A stretch of DNA of 64,000 nucleotides. It comes from Bradyrhizobium lablabi. GTDB lineage: Bacteria > Pseudomonadota > Alphaproteobacteria > Rhizobiales > Xanthobacteraceae. The position numbers and the translations under genes were made by a program. Of the stretch, positions 1-8,457 are shown in pieces. Below the pieces are notes generated by a model, which saw only the letters and a list, made by a program, of their open reading frames with translations, was not told the origin of the DNA and searched no databases. Numbering within the stretch: position 1 is the first letter of the stretch; the number at the start of each line of letters is the position of its first letter. The stretch lies in NCBI RefSeq assembly GCF_018131005.1, contig NZ_JAFCJK010000001.1, positions 372,001-436,000 on the forward strand, in the 5' to 3' direction.

Positions 1-1
1 G

Positions 2-418
2 CGCGCCTACAACGCGAAGGGCTGGTCGACGCTCGGTGACGTCGGCTATCTCGACGAAGAGGGCTTCCTCTACCTCACCGACCGCAAGAGCTACATGATC
101 ATATCCGGCGGGGTGAACATCTATCCGCAGGAGACCGAGGATGTGCTGATCACCCATCCTGATGTTGCCGACGTCGCGGTGTTCGGCGTGCCGAACGAGG
201 AGATGGGCGAAGAGGTCAAGGCGGTGGTGCAGCCGCACGACATGGCCAGGGCCGGCACGGAGCTGGAGCTCGAGCTGATTGCCTTCTGCCGAAAACATCT
301 GTCGCCGATCAAATGCCCGAAGAGCATCGACTTCGAAGCCGAGCTGCCGCGCACGCCGACCGGCAAGCTGGTCAAGCGCCACCTTCGTGACCGCTACTGG
401 CAGATCGCGAAAGCGTGA
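2..418 (+). CDS. Acyl-CoA synthetase (AMP-dependent ligase), C-terminal part only
   Basis: The reading frame is already open at base 2, so only the last 138 codons are present. They match the C-terminal subdomain of ANL-superfamily acyl-CoA ligases. GDVGYLDEEGFLYLTDR is the conserved hinge region (A8) and MIISGGVNIYP the following core motif. The terminal PRTPTGKLVKRHLRDRY carries the catalytic lysine of motif A10 (PTGK). The enzyme would activate a carboxylic acid to its acyl-AMP and then its CoA thioester. The substrate pocket lies in the missing N-terminal part, so the substrate cannot be inferred. Acyl-CoA dehydrogenase, SDR and enoyl-CoA hydratase genes a few kilobases downstream suggest fatty or related acid catabolism. 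Confidence 0.93.
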   Translation, partial: RAYNAKGWSTLGDVGYLDEEGFLYLTDRKSYMIISGGVNIYPQETEDVLITHPDVADVAVFGVPNEEMGEEVKAVVQPHDMARAGTELELELIAFCRKHLSPIKCPKSIDFEAELPRTPTGKLVKRHLRDRYWQIAKA

Positions 419-483
419 AGGCTATGGAAAATGAGAACCGCTGAGCTATATCCGGGTCTGCGGATGCCGGATGCGAGGGTCTC

Positions 484-738
484 ATGGCTTTCTGGAATCG
501 GTTCAAGAAAGCTTCAGACGACGAAGCCTGGAAACAGATCGAACAAACTCCCATACCCGTCGGTGCCGGTCGCATCTGGCTCGCAGACCGGGACGGCAAC
601 GTTGTTCGGGCGATGGCCTGGACATGGCGAGTTATCGAAGGTCGCGAACCCGGCAAGTATCTGCACTGGATGACGCGTGCGCCTCACGCCAAGCAGCCTC
701 CAGCCGAGGCGATGAAACAACTGGCCGCCGGCAACTGA
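484..738 (+). CDS. Small conserved-looking hypothetical protein, 84 aa
   Basis: I do not recognise a family. The frame encodes 84 residues starting MAFWNRFKKASDDE, with no signal peptide or membrane segment. A central stretch, IWLADRDGNVVRAMAWTWRV, looks like a short beta-rich fold. A GAGGG sequence lies about four bases before the ATG. Composition and GC-rich third positions resemble the neighbours. It follows the ligase by 65 bp on the same strand and could be co-transcribed with it. An overlapping opposite-strand frame beginning near 865 is a weaker alternative. Confidence 0.5.
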   Translation: MAFWNRFKKASDDEAWKQIEQTPIPVGAGRIWLADRDGNVVRAMAWTWRVIEGREPGKYLHWMTRAPHAKQPPAEAMKQLAAGN

Positions 739-1091
739 CGCGACATCGCCGTCCCACAGGATCTCGCCTGGATGAGCGCGGGGGCTTTCGTTCGGTCAGA
801 TGATCCTTCATCTCCGCCGCAAAGGCGATGGAAGCAAAAACCAGGCTTGCGGCCGTTATCATCACGCTGAGACGCGAGACTTATCGAGACGAGGTCGCAA
901 TCCTTGAGCAAGGCATGCGGCCTGCATTCCTTGAACAAAGTTGCTATCGTTCGACGGACCTAGGGATTAATGGCCGGAAGCTCTCGGTTTTTTCCGAGGC
1001 GACAGACCAAGCATAGGTAGCATTCAGCAGCCGCCGACGTAGTGTCAGGTGCGCTGCATCTGCGGCGATGCTGATCCAGGAGGTTTGCAAG
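739..1091. other. Intergenic region with no convincing gene
   Basis: This 353-base stretch lies between the small hypothetical gene and the epoxide hydrolase. Short frames exist on both strands, but none has a Shine-Dalgarno sequence plus family resemblance. The promoter of the hydrolase probably lies in its last 150 bases, which are less GC-rich. I see no strong hairpin or repeat. Confidence 0.5.
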
Positions 1092-2237
1092 ATGGAAGTT
1101 CTCCCCGACGTCCCCCTCCCCTCCTCCATCCGCTCGCGTTACGTCGATGGCATCAACGGCCTGCGCATGCATGTGCTGGAGGCGGGCTTTGAAACATCTG
1201 GTCGGCCCTGCCTTCTGCTGCTGCACGGCTTCCCCGAACTTGCCTTCTCCTGGCGCAAGGTGATGCCGACGCTGGCAGCGGCCGGCTATCACGTGATCGC
1301 GCCGGACCAGCGTGGTTACGGACGCACGACGGGATGGGATCCGGATTATGACGGCAATCTCGCATCGTTCCGCCTGCCCAATCTCGTGCGCGATATGCTC
1401 GGGCTGGTTGCGGCGTTCGGCCACAAGAACGTCGACGCCGTGATCGGGCACGATTTCGGCTCATCGGTCGCGGCGTGGTGCGCGTTGATCCGACCGGACG
1501 TGTTCCGCAAGGTTGTCATGATGAGCGCGCCATTCGCGGGAACGCCATCGCTGCCGTTCAACACCGTGAATGGACCGGCAAGGTCCGCCGCCGTGGATCC
1601 CGTGCATCGCGAGCTCGCTGCATTGCCGCGGCCGCGCAAGCATTACCAGTGGTACTATTCGACACGCGAAGCCAATGGCGACATGCACCGCGCGCCGCAA
1701 GGCGTGCACGAGTTCCTTCGCGCCTACTACCATCACAAGAGCGCGGACTGGCCGGACAACAGGCCCTATCCGCTGCAATCGTGGTCGGCGGCTGAGCTCG
1801 CGAAATTGCCGACCTACTACATCATGGATCTCGCCCGCGACATGCCGGCGACGGTCGCCGACGAGATGCCGTCGCGCGAGGCGATCGCCGCCAACAGGTG
1901 GTTGCCAGAGGGTGACCTCGCCTATTACAGCGCCGAATATCAGCGCACGGGATTCCAGGGCGGGCTGCAATGGTATCGCTGCGGGACCTCGGGCGCGTTC
2001 GTGCCGGAATTGCAGACCTGGTCGGGCCGCACCATCGACGTGCCTTCCGCCTTCATCTCCGGGAAACAGGACTGGGGCACCTATCAGCGACCCGGCGTGT
2101 ACGAGACGATGCAGACCAGAGCCTGCACGAAGATGATCGGCTGCCATCTGGTCGATGGCGCCGGCCACTGGGTGCAGCAGGAACAGCCGGAGGCAGTGAA
2201 CCGTCTGCTGCTCGCATTTCTGGGCGAGGCGAAGTGA
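1092..2237 (+). CDS. Alpha/beta hydrolase, epoxide hydrolase-like
   Basis: This 381-residue alpha/beta hydrolase would open epoxides or related substrates through an aspartyl-ester intermediate. HGFPE near residue 46 is the HGxP oxyanion-hole motif. GHDFGSS is the nucleophile elbow, with Asp where esterases have Ser, as in epoxide hydrolases and haloalkane dehalogenases. GHWVQQEQPEAV near the C-terminus supplies the catalytic His. DQRGYG is also typical. I chose the ATG at 1092 because AGGAGG (1078-1083) sits eight bases upstream; an in-frame ATG at 1068 would place that site inside the gene. There is no signal peptide, so it is probably cytoplasmic. The physiological substrate is unknown. 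Confidence 0.85.
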   Translation: MEVLPDVPLPSSIRSRYVDGINGLRMHVLEAGFETSGRPCLLLLHGFPELAFSWRKVMPTLAAAGYHVIAPDQRGYGRTTGWDPDYDGNLASFRLPNLVRDMLGLVAAFGHKNVDAVIGHDFGSSVAAWCALIRPDVFRKVVMMSAPFAGTPSLPFNTVNGPARSAAVDPVHRELAALPRPRKHYQWYYSTREANGDMHRAPQGVHEFLRAYYHHKSADWPDNRPYPLQSWSAAELAKLPTYYIMDLARDMPATVADEMPSREAIAANRWLPEGDLAYYSAEYQRTGFQGGLQWYRCGTSGAFVPELQTWSGRTIDVPSAFISGKQDWGTYQRPGVYETMQTRACTKMIGCHLVDGAGHWVQQEQPEAVNRLLLAFLGEAK

Positions 2238-2260
2238 ATTGACCTAAGACGATAGCTTTT

Positions 2261-2295
2261 CTATAGTTTAGAATTATTCTAATTCTAAACTATAG
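2261..2295. promoter_or_regulatory. ICE/Irr-type palindromic operator upstream of mbfA
   Basis: Two perfect 15-base arms, ctatagtttagaatt and its reverse complement, are separated by five bases (attct). Inside is TTTAGAATTATTCTAA, which resembles the iron control element bound by Irr in rhizobia, and the outer right arm adds another TTCTAAA half-site. The AT-rich block stands out against the GC-rich surroundings. It ends eight bases before the GTG start of the membrane ferritin gene, so bound repressor would sit on the transcription or translation start. The Irr assignment is by motif and target gene, not by experiment. Confidence 0.8.
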
Positions 2296-2302
2296 GCGCC
2301 GC

Positions 2303-3274
2303 GTGAAGAATTTCGCCGATCTGACAGAGCGCGAGGTACTGGCGGTCGCGATTGCCTCGGAAGAGGAAGACAGCCGCATCTATATGACCTTCGCGGAGGA
2401 TCTGTCCGCTCGCTATCCCGATACAGCGAAGATCTTCGAGGAGATGGCCGAGGAGGAGCGCGGCCATCGCCACCGGCTGCTCGAAACCTACGAGCAGCGG
2501 TTCGGCCCGCATTTGCCACCGATCCGGCGCGAGGATGTCAGAGGTTTTCTGCGTCGCCGTCCGATCTGGCTCACCAAGAACCTGCCGCTCGACACCATCC
2601 GGAAGGAAGTCGAGACCATGGAGTTGGAGGCAGAGCGCTTCTATGCGAAGGCGGCGGAGAAGGCCGAGGATGTCGGCGTGCGCCGCCTGCTCGGTGATCT
2701 CGCCGACGAAGAGCGAAGCCATGAGAAGCTCGCGGTCAAACTCACCGGCGAGATTCTCAGGCCCGACGTGCGCGCGGAGGAAGACCGTACGCGCCGGCGG
2801 ATGTTCGTGCTGCAATACGTGCAGCCGGGTCTTGCCGGCTTGATGGACGGATCGGTGTCGACGCTGGCACCGCTGTTCGCCGCCGCCTTTGCCACCCATC
2901 AGAACTGGGCGACCTTCCTGGTCGGGCTTGCGGCCTCGATCGGCGCCGGCATCAGCATGGGCTTCGCTGAGGCGCTGTCCGACGACGGCTCGCTGACCGG
3001 GCGCGGCTCGCCCTGGCTGCGCGGCCTGACCTGCGGACTGATGACGACGCTCGGCGGGCTCGGTCACACGATTCCGTATCTCGTTCCAGATGCGTGGCCG
3101 AACGCGTTCTGGATCGCGACCGCGATCGCCGGGATCGTCGTGTTCTTCGAATTGTGGGCGATCGCCTTCATCCGCGCGCGCTACATGGATACGCCGTTCC
3201 TGCAAGCCGTATTCCAGATCGTGCTGGGCGGGGCGATCGTGCTCGGTGTCGGGATATTGATCGGCGCGGCGTAG
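2303..3274 (+). CDS. mbfA: Membrane-bound ferritin / iron exporter MbfA (erythrin-VIT1 fusion)
   Basis: This is a 323-residue fusion of an N-terminal rubrerythrin-like domain (about 1-150) and a C-terminal VIT1/CCC1-like membrane domain (about 165-323). Two ExxH-type di-iron motifs are visible, [11 protein letters not shown] and [10 protein letters not shown]. The membrane half has several hydrophobic segments, including [21 protein letters not shown] with the acidic residue typical of VIT transporters. In Agrobacterium and Bradyrhizobium, MbfA exports iron from the cytoplasm under iron excess and is controlled by Irr. The start is GTG at 2303, with no Shine-Dalgarno sequence between the adjacent palindrome and the start, so the mRNA may be leaderless or nearly so. 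Confidence 0.92.
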   Translation: MKNFADLTEREVLAVAIASEEEDSRIYMTFAEDLSARYPDTAKIFEEMAEEERGHRHRLLETYEQRFGPHLPPIRREDVRGFLRRRPIWLTKNLPLDTIRKEVETMELEAERFYAKAAEKAEDVGVRRLLGDLADEERSHEKLAVKLTGEILRPDVRAEEDRTRRRMFVLQYVQPGLAGLMDGSVSTLAPLFAAAFATHQNWATFLVGLAASIGAGISMGFAEALSDDGSLTGRGSPWLRGLTCGLMTTLGGLGHTIPYLVPDAWPNAFWIATAIAGIVVFFELWAIAFIRARYMDTPFLQAVFQIVLGGAIVLGVGILIGAA

Positions 3275-3430
3275 TCTCGCGCGCCGCAATTCCAGTCAAG
3301 CAAAACGGCTCCATCATCCCTATTGACGGCTACGCCGTGAAGGCTTCGCAGGCATGCGTCGATCGCGCAGCGCTTGCGAGGCCCGGACAAACTGCGCATC
3401 ATCCAGACAACAACAAAAGGGGAGTACGCC

Positions 3431-4903
3431 GTGGTCAAATCGCAATGGAGTTTCAAAACCGCCGTCGAACTGTCGGCGGCACTGAGGGCGAAGCAAGTCT
3501 CCGCCGTCGAGCTCGCGGAGGACGCGATCGGTCGCATCGAACGACATGACGATAAGGTTAACGCGATTTGCGTGCGAGATTTCGAACGCGGGCTTGCCGC
3601 CGCGCGAGCCGCGGACGCCGCGATTGCGCGCGGCGAGCACAGGCCGCTGCTCGGCATCCCCGTGACCGTGAAGGAATCCTACAATGTCGCAGGATTGCCG
3701 ACGACGTGGGGCCAGCCAGCGCAGAAGGATTTCACGCCAACCGAGGACGCGTTGCCAATCACTCGGGTGAAGGACGCCGGTGGCGTGATCCTCGCCAAGA
3801 CCAATGTACCGGTCGGCCTCGCCGACTGGCAGAGCTACAACGATGTCTACGGCGTCACCAACAACCCCTACGATCTCGGGCGCACGCCGGGCGGCTCCTC
3901 CGGCGGATCGTCGGCGGCGCTTGCCGCGGGCTATGGGGCGCTGTCGCTCGGCTCCGACATCGGCGGCTCGCTGCGCGTGCCGGCGTTCCACTGCGGCATC
4001 TATGCGCACAAGCCGACCTTTGCGCTGGTGCCGTCGCGCGGTCACACAGCGCCGCCGGCGCCACCGCTTCCATACGAGCGTGATCTGGCCGTGATCGGTC
4101 CGATGGCTCGCGGCGCGGCCGACCTCTCGCTGCTGCTCGACGTCATGGCCGACCCCGATCCGCTGGAAGCCGGCAAGGCCTATCACCTCGAACTGCCGGC
4201 CGCGCGTCACGCCGACCTGAAGGATTTCCGCATCCTCGTTATCGACACCGACCCGGTGCTACCGACCGACAAGACGGTCCGTGGCATGATCGACAAGCTC
4301 GCAAGCAACCTCGACAGAGCCGGCGCCAAGGTCTCCCGCTCGAGCCCACTGCTGCCAGATTTCGCGGCGTCCTCGCGGCTCTATATGCGGATGCTGCTGT
4401 CGTTACTCGCCGCGGGCTTCACGCCCGAGGTCTATGCCGGCGCGGTGGCCGCGGCCGCGGCGTTGCCGGCCAGCGACACCCGTCTTCAGGCCGAGCGCCT
4501 GCGCGGCTGCGCGCTCAGCCATCGCGACTGGGTCGTGGCGAGTGTCGGACGAACGCGGCTGCGGGCGCAATGGCGCGAGCTGTTCAAGGCGTTCGATGCA
4601 GTGATCTGCCCGATCATGCCGACGCCGGCCTATCCGCACGATCATTCGCCCGACCAGGAGCAACGACTCATCCTGATCGACGGCAAGCCATACGTGTATC
4701 CCGACCAGCTCGCCTGGCCCGGCATCGCCACCCTGCCGGGCTTGCCGTCAACCGCGATCCCGACCGGATTTGCGCCCGACGGGCTGCCGATCGGCGTTCA
4801 GATCGTCGGCCCGTGGCTCGAAGATCGCACGCCCTTGAAACTCGCGGAACTGATCGAGCGCGAATTCGGTGGTTTTGTGCCGCCGAAGATGTTTGACGAT
4901 TGA
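3431..4903 (+). CDS. Amidase (amidase signature family)
   Basis: A 490-residue enzyme of the amidase signature family, which hydrolyses carboxylic amides with a Ser-cisSer-Lys triad. The catalytic lysine is in PVTVKESYNVAG (about residue 80). The glycine/serine signature GGSSGGSSAALAAG, followed by LGSDIGGSLR, holds both serines. I chose the GTG at 3431 because AGGGGAG lies six bases upstream; the frame extends 19 codons further but those residues do not look like family sequence. Length is normal for the family. It stands alone after mbfA with a 156-base gap, so its substrate is not indicated by context. Confidence 0.9.
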   Translation: MVKSQWSFKTAVELSAALRAKQVSAVELAEDAIGRIERHDDKVNAICVRDFERGLAAARAADAAIARGEHRPLLGIPVTVKESYNVAGLPTTWGQPAQKDFTPTEDALPITRVKDAGGVILAKTNVPVGLADWQSYNDVYGVTNNPYDLGRTPGGSSGGSSAALAAGYGALSLGSDIGGSLRVPAFHCGIYAHKPTFALVPSRGHTAPPAPPLPYERDLAVIGPMARGAADLSLLLDVMADPDPLEAGKAYHLELPAARHADLKDFRILVIDTDPVLPTDKTVRGMIDKLASNLDRAGAKVSRSSPLLPDFAASSRLYMRMLLSLLAAGFTPEVYAGAVAAAAALPASDTRLQAERLRGCALSHRDWVVASVGRTRLRAQWRELFKAFDAVICPIMPTPAYPHDHSPDQEQRLILIDGKPYVYPDQLAWPGIATLPGLPSTAIPTGFAPDGLPIGVQIVGPWLEDRTPLKLAELIEREFGGFVPPKMFDD

Positions 4904-4915
4904 TTGAGATCTCGC

Positions 4916-4996
4916 CGTCACTGCGGGCGATGCGAAGCGATCCAAATATCCACCGTCCGCAAAGGCGATGGATAGTTCGCTCCGCTCGCAATGACG
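4916..4996. repeat. Palindromic intergenic repeat, family 1, copy 1
   Basis: The element is bounded by cgtcactgcgggcg and its near complement cgctcgcaatgacg, with inner complementary blocks (gcgatcca and tggatag). It forms a long imperfect hairpin. A second member with the same ends lies at 9214-9298. It fills most of the gap between the amidase and the SnoaL-like gene. Confidence 0.75.
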
Positions 4997-5021
4997 AAAT
5001 GAGAAGCTGGGAGAAGCGGCA

Positions 5022-5375
5022 ATGAGCAAGGATATCGACGAACTCACGAGGCTCAACAAGGATTATGTCGACTCGGTTCAGAACTGCGACGTCAAACGCT
5101 TTGACGAAATCCTCGCCCAGGATTTCTACTGCACCAATCCCGACAAGAGCTTTGTCGATCGCCCCGCCTTTCTGAAGCAGACGGCGATCCCGGTGAAGAT
5201 CAAGGCTCTGAAAGCCGAGGACGTCATAATCCGCATTTTCGGTGATTTCGCCATCATCCACGCCCAAACCAGCTACATCGACGCAGACGGCAAGCCGGCG
5301 CATGGCCGCTACACCGATTGCTGGGCAAAGCAGGATGGAAAATGGCTTGCCGTGTCCGCGCATGTGGCGCGTTAG
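5022..5375 (+). CDS. SnoaL/NTF2-like (DUF4440-type) protein
   Basis: A 117-residue single-domain protein of the NTF2-like fold. Features are an N-terminal helix (LTRLNKDYVDSVQNCDVKRF), the block FDEILAQDFYCTNPDKSF, and a C-terminal strand WLAVSAHVAR, as in DUF4440/SnoaL-like proteins. The block IRIFGDFAIIHAQTSYIDADG is typical of DUF4440. A GGGAGAAG Shine-Dalgarno sequence precedes the ATG. No signal peptide is present. Members range from small-molecule isomerases to binding proteins, so no reaction can be assigned. It is convergent with the alcohol dehydrogenase. Confidence 0.75.
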   Translation: MSKDIDELTRLNKDYVDSVQNCDVKRFDEILAQDFYCTNPDKSFVDRPAFLKQTAIPVKIKALKAEDVIIRIFGDFAIIHAQTSYIDADGKPAHGRYTDCWAKQDGKWLAVSAHVAR

Positions 5376-5378
5376 TTT

Positions 5379-5416
5379 TCAACCTCTCCTCGCAAAAGAG
5401 AGCGAGGAGAGGTTGA
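5379..5416. terminator. Perfect 15-bp hairpin between convergent genes
   Basis: Arms tcaacctctcctcgc (5379-5393) and gcgaggagaggttga (5402-5416) pair perfectly around an eight-base loop. The position, between the end of the SnoaL-like gene and the end of the alcohol dehydrogenase gene, fits a bidirectional terminator. There is no good T-run on either side, so it may instead be a repeat remnant. Confidence 0.45.
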
Positions 5417-5424
5417 GGGAATGC

Positions 5425-6513
5425 TTAGCTGTCAAACACGATCACGCTGCGCACGGTCTTGCCGGCCTTCATGTTGGCAAAGCCTTCGTTGATCTCGGAA
5501 AGCTTCAGTTTGGCCGAGATCCAATCCTCCAAATGCAACTTGCCGCGCATGTAGAAATCAATGAGGCGCGGCATGTCGACGCGGAAGTGGTTGGAGCCCA
5601 TCGATGAGCCCTGGATCTTGCGCTCGCGCAGGAAATCAAAACCATGCAGCTCGATCTTCTGGCCGAACGGGATCATGCCGACGATGGTCGCGGTGCCGCC
5701 GGGCGCCAGCATTCCGAACGCCTGTTCGGCGGTTTCCTTGCGACCAAGCACCTCGAACGAATGCTGCACGCCGCCGCCGGTGAGCTCACGCACCTGCTGC
5801 ACGACGTCGCCGCGCGCGGGATCGATGATGTCGGTGGCCCCAAGCTTGGTAGCAAGCTGCAGCTTGGCCGGATTGGTATCGATCGCGATGATGCGGCCGG
5901 CGCCCGCGATCTGCGCGCCGTTGATCGCGGCCATGCCGACGCCGCCGCAGCCGATTACCGCCACCGTCTCGCCTGCGGTCACCTTGGCGGTGTTCACTAC
6001 CGCGCCATAGCCGGTGATGACGCCGCAGCCGATCAGCGCCGCGAGATCGAGCGGCATCTCCTTCCGGATCTTCACGATGGCGTTCTCGTGCACCAGCATC
6101 TGCTCGGCGAAGGAGGAGAGATTGAGGAACTGGTTGAGCTTCTCCGGCCGGCTCCAGGACAATCGATTGGAGGCGCCCGGCAGCATCTTCACCGTGGTAT
6201 CCGTGCACAGCACGGTGCGGCCGGTGGTGCAATTGTCGCAGGTGCCGCAGAATACCGACAGGCAGGTGACGACGTGATCGCCCGGCCTCACATAATTGAC
6301 GTCGGAGCCGACCTTCTCGACCACGCCGGCCGATTCATGGCCGAGCACGGCCGGTAACGGATGCGGATAAAGCCCCTCCATAAAGTGCAGGTCGGAATGG
6401 CAAAGGCCTGCGACCGCTGTGCGGATCAGGACTTCGCGCGGCCCGGGATTGGGCACGCTGACATCCTCGATCACCAGCGGTTTGTTGACCTCATGCAGGA
6501 CGGCAGCCTTCAT
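5425..6513 (-). CDS. Zinc-dependent alcohol dehydrogenase (MDR family)
   Basis: A 362-residue medium-chain dehydrogenase that oxidises an alcohol or reduces an aldehyde with NAD(H). Catalytic zinc ligands are visible as AGLCHSDLH, VLGHESAG and the Cys of LIGCGVITGYG. The structural-zinc lobe is CGTCDNCTTGRTVLC. GCGGVGMAAI is the Rossmann glycine motif, followed by an acidic residue in IIAIDTNP that favours NAD over NADP. The start at 6513 has AGAGGAAA upstream; the frame continues open for 140 codons beyond it but does not resemble protein. It runs in the same direction as the AidB-like gene 80 bases upstream and may share its transcript. Confidence 0.92.
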   Translation of the reverse strand: MKAAVLHEVNKPLVIEDVSVPNPGPREVLIRTAVAGLCHSDLHFMEGLYPHPLPAVLGHESAGVVEKVGSDVNYVRPGDHVVTCLSVFCGTCDNCTTGRTVLCTDTTVKMLPGASNRLSWSRPEKLNQFLNLSSFAEQMLVHENAIVKIRKEMPLDLAALIGCGVITGYGAVVNTAKVTAGETVAVIGCGGVGMAAINGAQIAGAGRIIAIDTNPAKLQLATKLGATDIIDPARGDVVQQVRELTGGGVQHSFEVLGRKETAEQAFGMLAPGGTATIVGMIPFGQKIELHGFDFLRERKIQGSSMGSNHFRVDMPRLIDFYMRGKLHLEDWISAKLKLSEINEGFANMKAGKTVRSVIVFDS

Positions 6514-6593
6514 GGGAATTTCCTCTCGCGTTTTTTTATTATGCACGTTCGTCACCTCTCCCGAAGGGAGAGATGACGGCCCAGACTGAAAGC

Positions 6594-8375
6594 TTACGCT
6601 GCCGCCAGCAATTCGCCAACCTCGGCCATGCCGACGGCGCGATCGCCGAGCAAATGCGTCGTTATCGTGCGCTGAGCGGTATTTTCCGTTAGCCGGAACG
6701 GATCGGCGAGCTGAACACGATGATCGATCACCATTCGCGACAACAACAGCCTGCGCGCATCTCCGCGTATCTCGTGGATGCGTCCGCCTTCCCATGCCAG
6801 CGCCACTGCGCTTGCGACATGATAGAGCAGGCTGGTTGCGCGCCGCGCGTCGGCCTCGTTGTCCGTGCCGCCCGCGACCTCGCGCGCGAAGACGATCGCG
6901 CGGTCGCTGAGGTCGCGCAGCCGGTTGCGCCACCCCTCCGGCACATTGGCGCTGTCGTCGAGACGCGCATGCAAATCGGCCGCGAGCGCGCTGTCCGCAC
7001 CGTGACGGCCGACCGCCCGCTTGAGCGCGTCGATCGCGACGATGTTGCCGGTGCCTTCCCAGATCGACCCGAGATGAGCATCGCGCAAAAGGCGCGGCGT
7101 CACGAATTCCTCGATGTAGCCGATACCACCTCGCATCTCCATCGCATCGCCGCAGACCTTGCGGGCATCGCGGGTGGCGCGGAATTTCAGCGTCGGCGTC
7201 AGGATGCGGAGCAGCGCAGCGGCATCCTGGCTGCCGGCCTCTGCGCGATCGAGCGCGTCGGCAGTCAGAAAACTCATCGATAGCGCCTGCTCGGTCGGCA
7301 GCATGATCTTCATCAATTGCCGCCGCGCCAGCGGCAGATCAACGATGCGGCTTCCGAACACCACTCGCCCCTTTGCCACGGTCATTGCATCATGCCAGGC
7401 GCGGCGCATCAGCGCGGTTGACTTCACGCCGTTGGACAGCCGCGAGGAATTCACCATCTCCGCCATCTGCACGAAACCGCGATCGAGCTTGCCGACGGCA
7501 TAGGCGATCGCGCCATCGAACTTGATCTCGCCTGAGGCCATCGAACGGGTGCCGAGCTTGTCCTTGAGACGAACGATCCGGTAGTCGTTCTGCGTGCCGT
7601 CATCGAGGAAGCGCGGCATCAGGAACAGGCCGACGCCACGGGTACCGGGCCCCGCTCCCTCGGGCCGCGCCAGCAGCATCACCACCTTGGCATCGGCGTT
7701 CGAGCAGAACCATTTCTCGCCGTAGAGCCGCCAGTGATCGCCCTCTTGCACGGCTGACGTCGTCAGCGTGCCGACGTCGGAGCCTCCCTCCTTCTCCGTC
7801 ATGAACTGGCCGCCCTGTGTCAGCTTGCTCATGTCGGTCTGCGTCAGACTATCCAGATATTTCGCTTTCAGTGCCTCACTGCCGAAATTCGCGAGCAGCT
7901 TCGCGCAACCGTCGGTGACGTTGATGGGACAACCCATGCCGAATTCGGTCTGGTTGAACAGGAAGGTGAAAGCATGTTTTGCCACCACTGGATATTTGTC
8001 CGGCCAGCCCATGATGCCCTTGCGGATCGAAAGGGCGTGAATGCCGAACTCGCCGAATGCGGCCTTCTCGAGTTCGCGATAGGCTGGGTGATATTCGATA
8101 TGCTGGACGTCGCGGCCGAACTTGTCGCGCTGGTGCAGCACCGGCGTGTGCCGGTCGGCGAGGCGCGCGCATTCGTCGAGATAGCCGCCAGCAAGCTCGC
8201 CGAGCCGATCGAGATGCGGCTCGATGTGGCGGAACAACGCGTCCGGCAGGTGCAGCTTCAGGAGATCCGCCAGCGCCGGATCTGCGCGATAAAAGTTCAT
8301 TCCCGTGGTGTCGGGGGCGAGCAACCCGGGCTGGCCGGCCGCGGAGGCCTGACGATCATGCTTGCGTGGCTGCAT
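6594..8375 (-). CDS. AidB-like acyl-CoA dehydrogenase
   Basis: A 593-residue flavoprotein of the acyl-CoA dehydrogenase superfamily, longer than the usual 380-400 residues and matching the AidB/DNA-alkylation-response subgroup. Visible motifs include FMTEKEGGSDVGT, GEKWFCSNADA, MRGGIGYIEEFVTPRL and SIWEGTGNIVAIDALKR, which contains the Glu of the WEGT motif. Escherichia coli AidB binds DNA and protects against alkylation; many homologues are probably ordinary dehydrogenases on bulky acyl-CoAs. Context here (alcohol dehydrogenase, SDR, hydratase, ligase) favours a metabolic role. The start at 8375 has only a weak AAGAGA sequence upstream. An 82-base divergent promoter region separates it from the SDR gene. 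Confidence 0.88.
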   Translation of the reverse strand: MQPRKHDRQASAAGQPGLLAPDTTGMNFYRADPALADLLKLHLPDALFRHIEPHLDRLGELAGGYLDECARLADRHTPVLHQRDKFGRDVQHIEYHPAYRELEKAAFGEFGIHALSIRKGIMGWPDKYPVVAKHAFTFLFNQTEFGMGCPINVTDGCAKLLANFGSEALKAKYLDSLTQTDMSKLTQGGQFMTEKEGGSDVGTLTTSAVQEGDHWRLYGEKWFCSNADAKVVMLLARPEGAGPGTRGVGLFLMPRFLDDGTQNDYRIVRLKDKLGTRSMASGEIKFDGAIAYAVGKLDRGFVQMAEMVNSSRLSNGVKSTALMRRAWHDAMTVAKGRVVFGSRIVDLPLARRQLMKIMLPTEQALSMSFLTADALDRAEAGSQDAAALLRILTPTLKFRATRDARKVCGDAMEMRGGIGYIEEFVTPRLLRDAHLGSIWEGTGNIVAIDALKRAVGRHGADSALAADLHARLDDSANVPEGWRNRLRDLSDRAIVFAREVAGGTDNEADARRATSLLYHVASAVALAWEGGRIHEIRGDARRLLLSRMVIDHRVQLADPFRLTENTAQRTITTHLLGDRAVGMAEVGELLAAA

Positions 8376-8457
8376 TGAATTCTCTTGTTCGCTTTCTCAT
8401 CTCTTCGTGTGACACTACGCCCCACCGGCGGAGCAAGGAAAGCCCAAAGGACAATCC

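Noticed and set aside
632..865. A minus-strand frame starting with a signal-like hydrophobic stretch
   Set aside because: After the first 20 residues it becomes arginine- and serine-rich shadow sequence and overlaps the better supported plus-strand gene at 484-738.
828..1016. A 62-codon plus-strand frame before the epoxide hydrolase
   Set aside because: No ribosome site, unusual composition and no resemblance to a family; placed where a promoter is expected.
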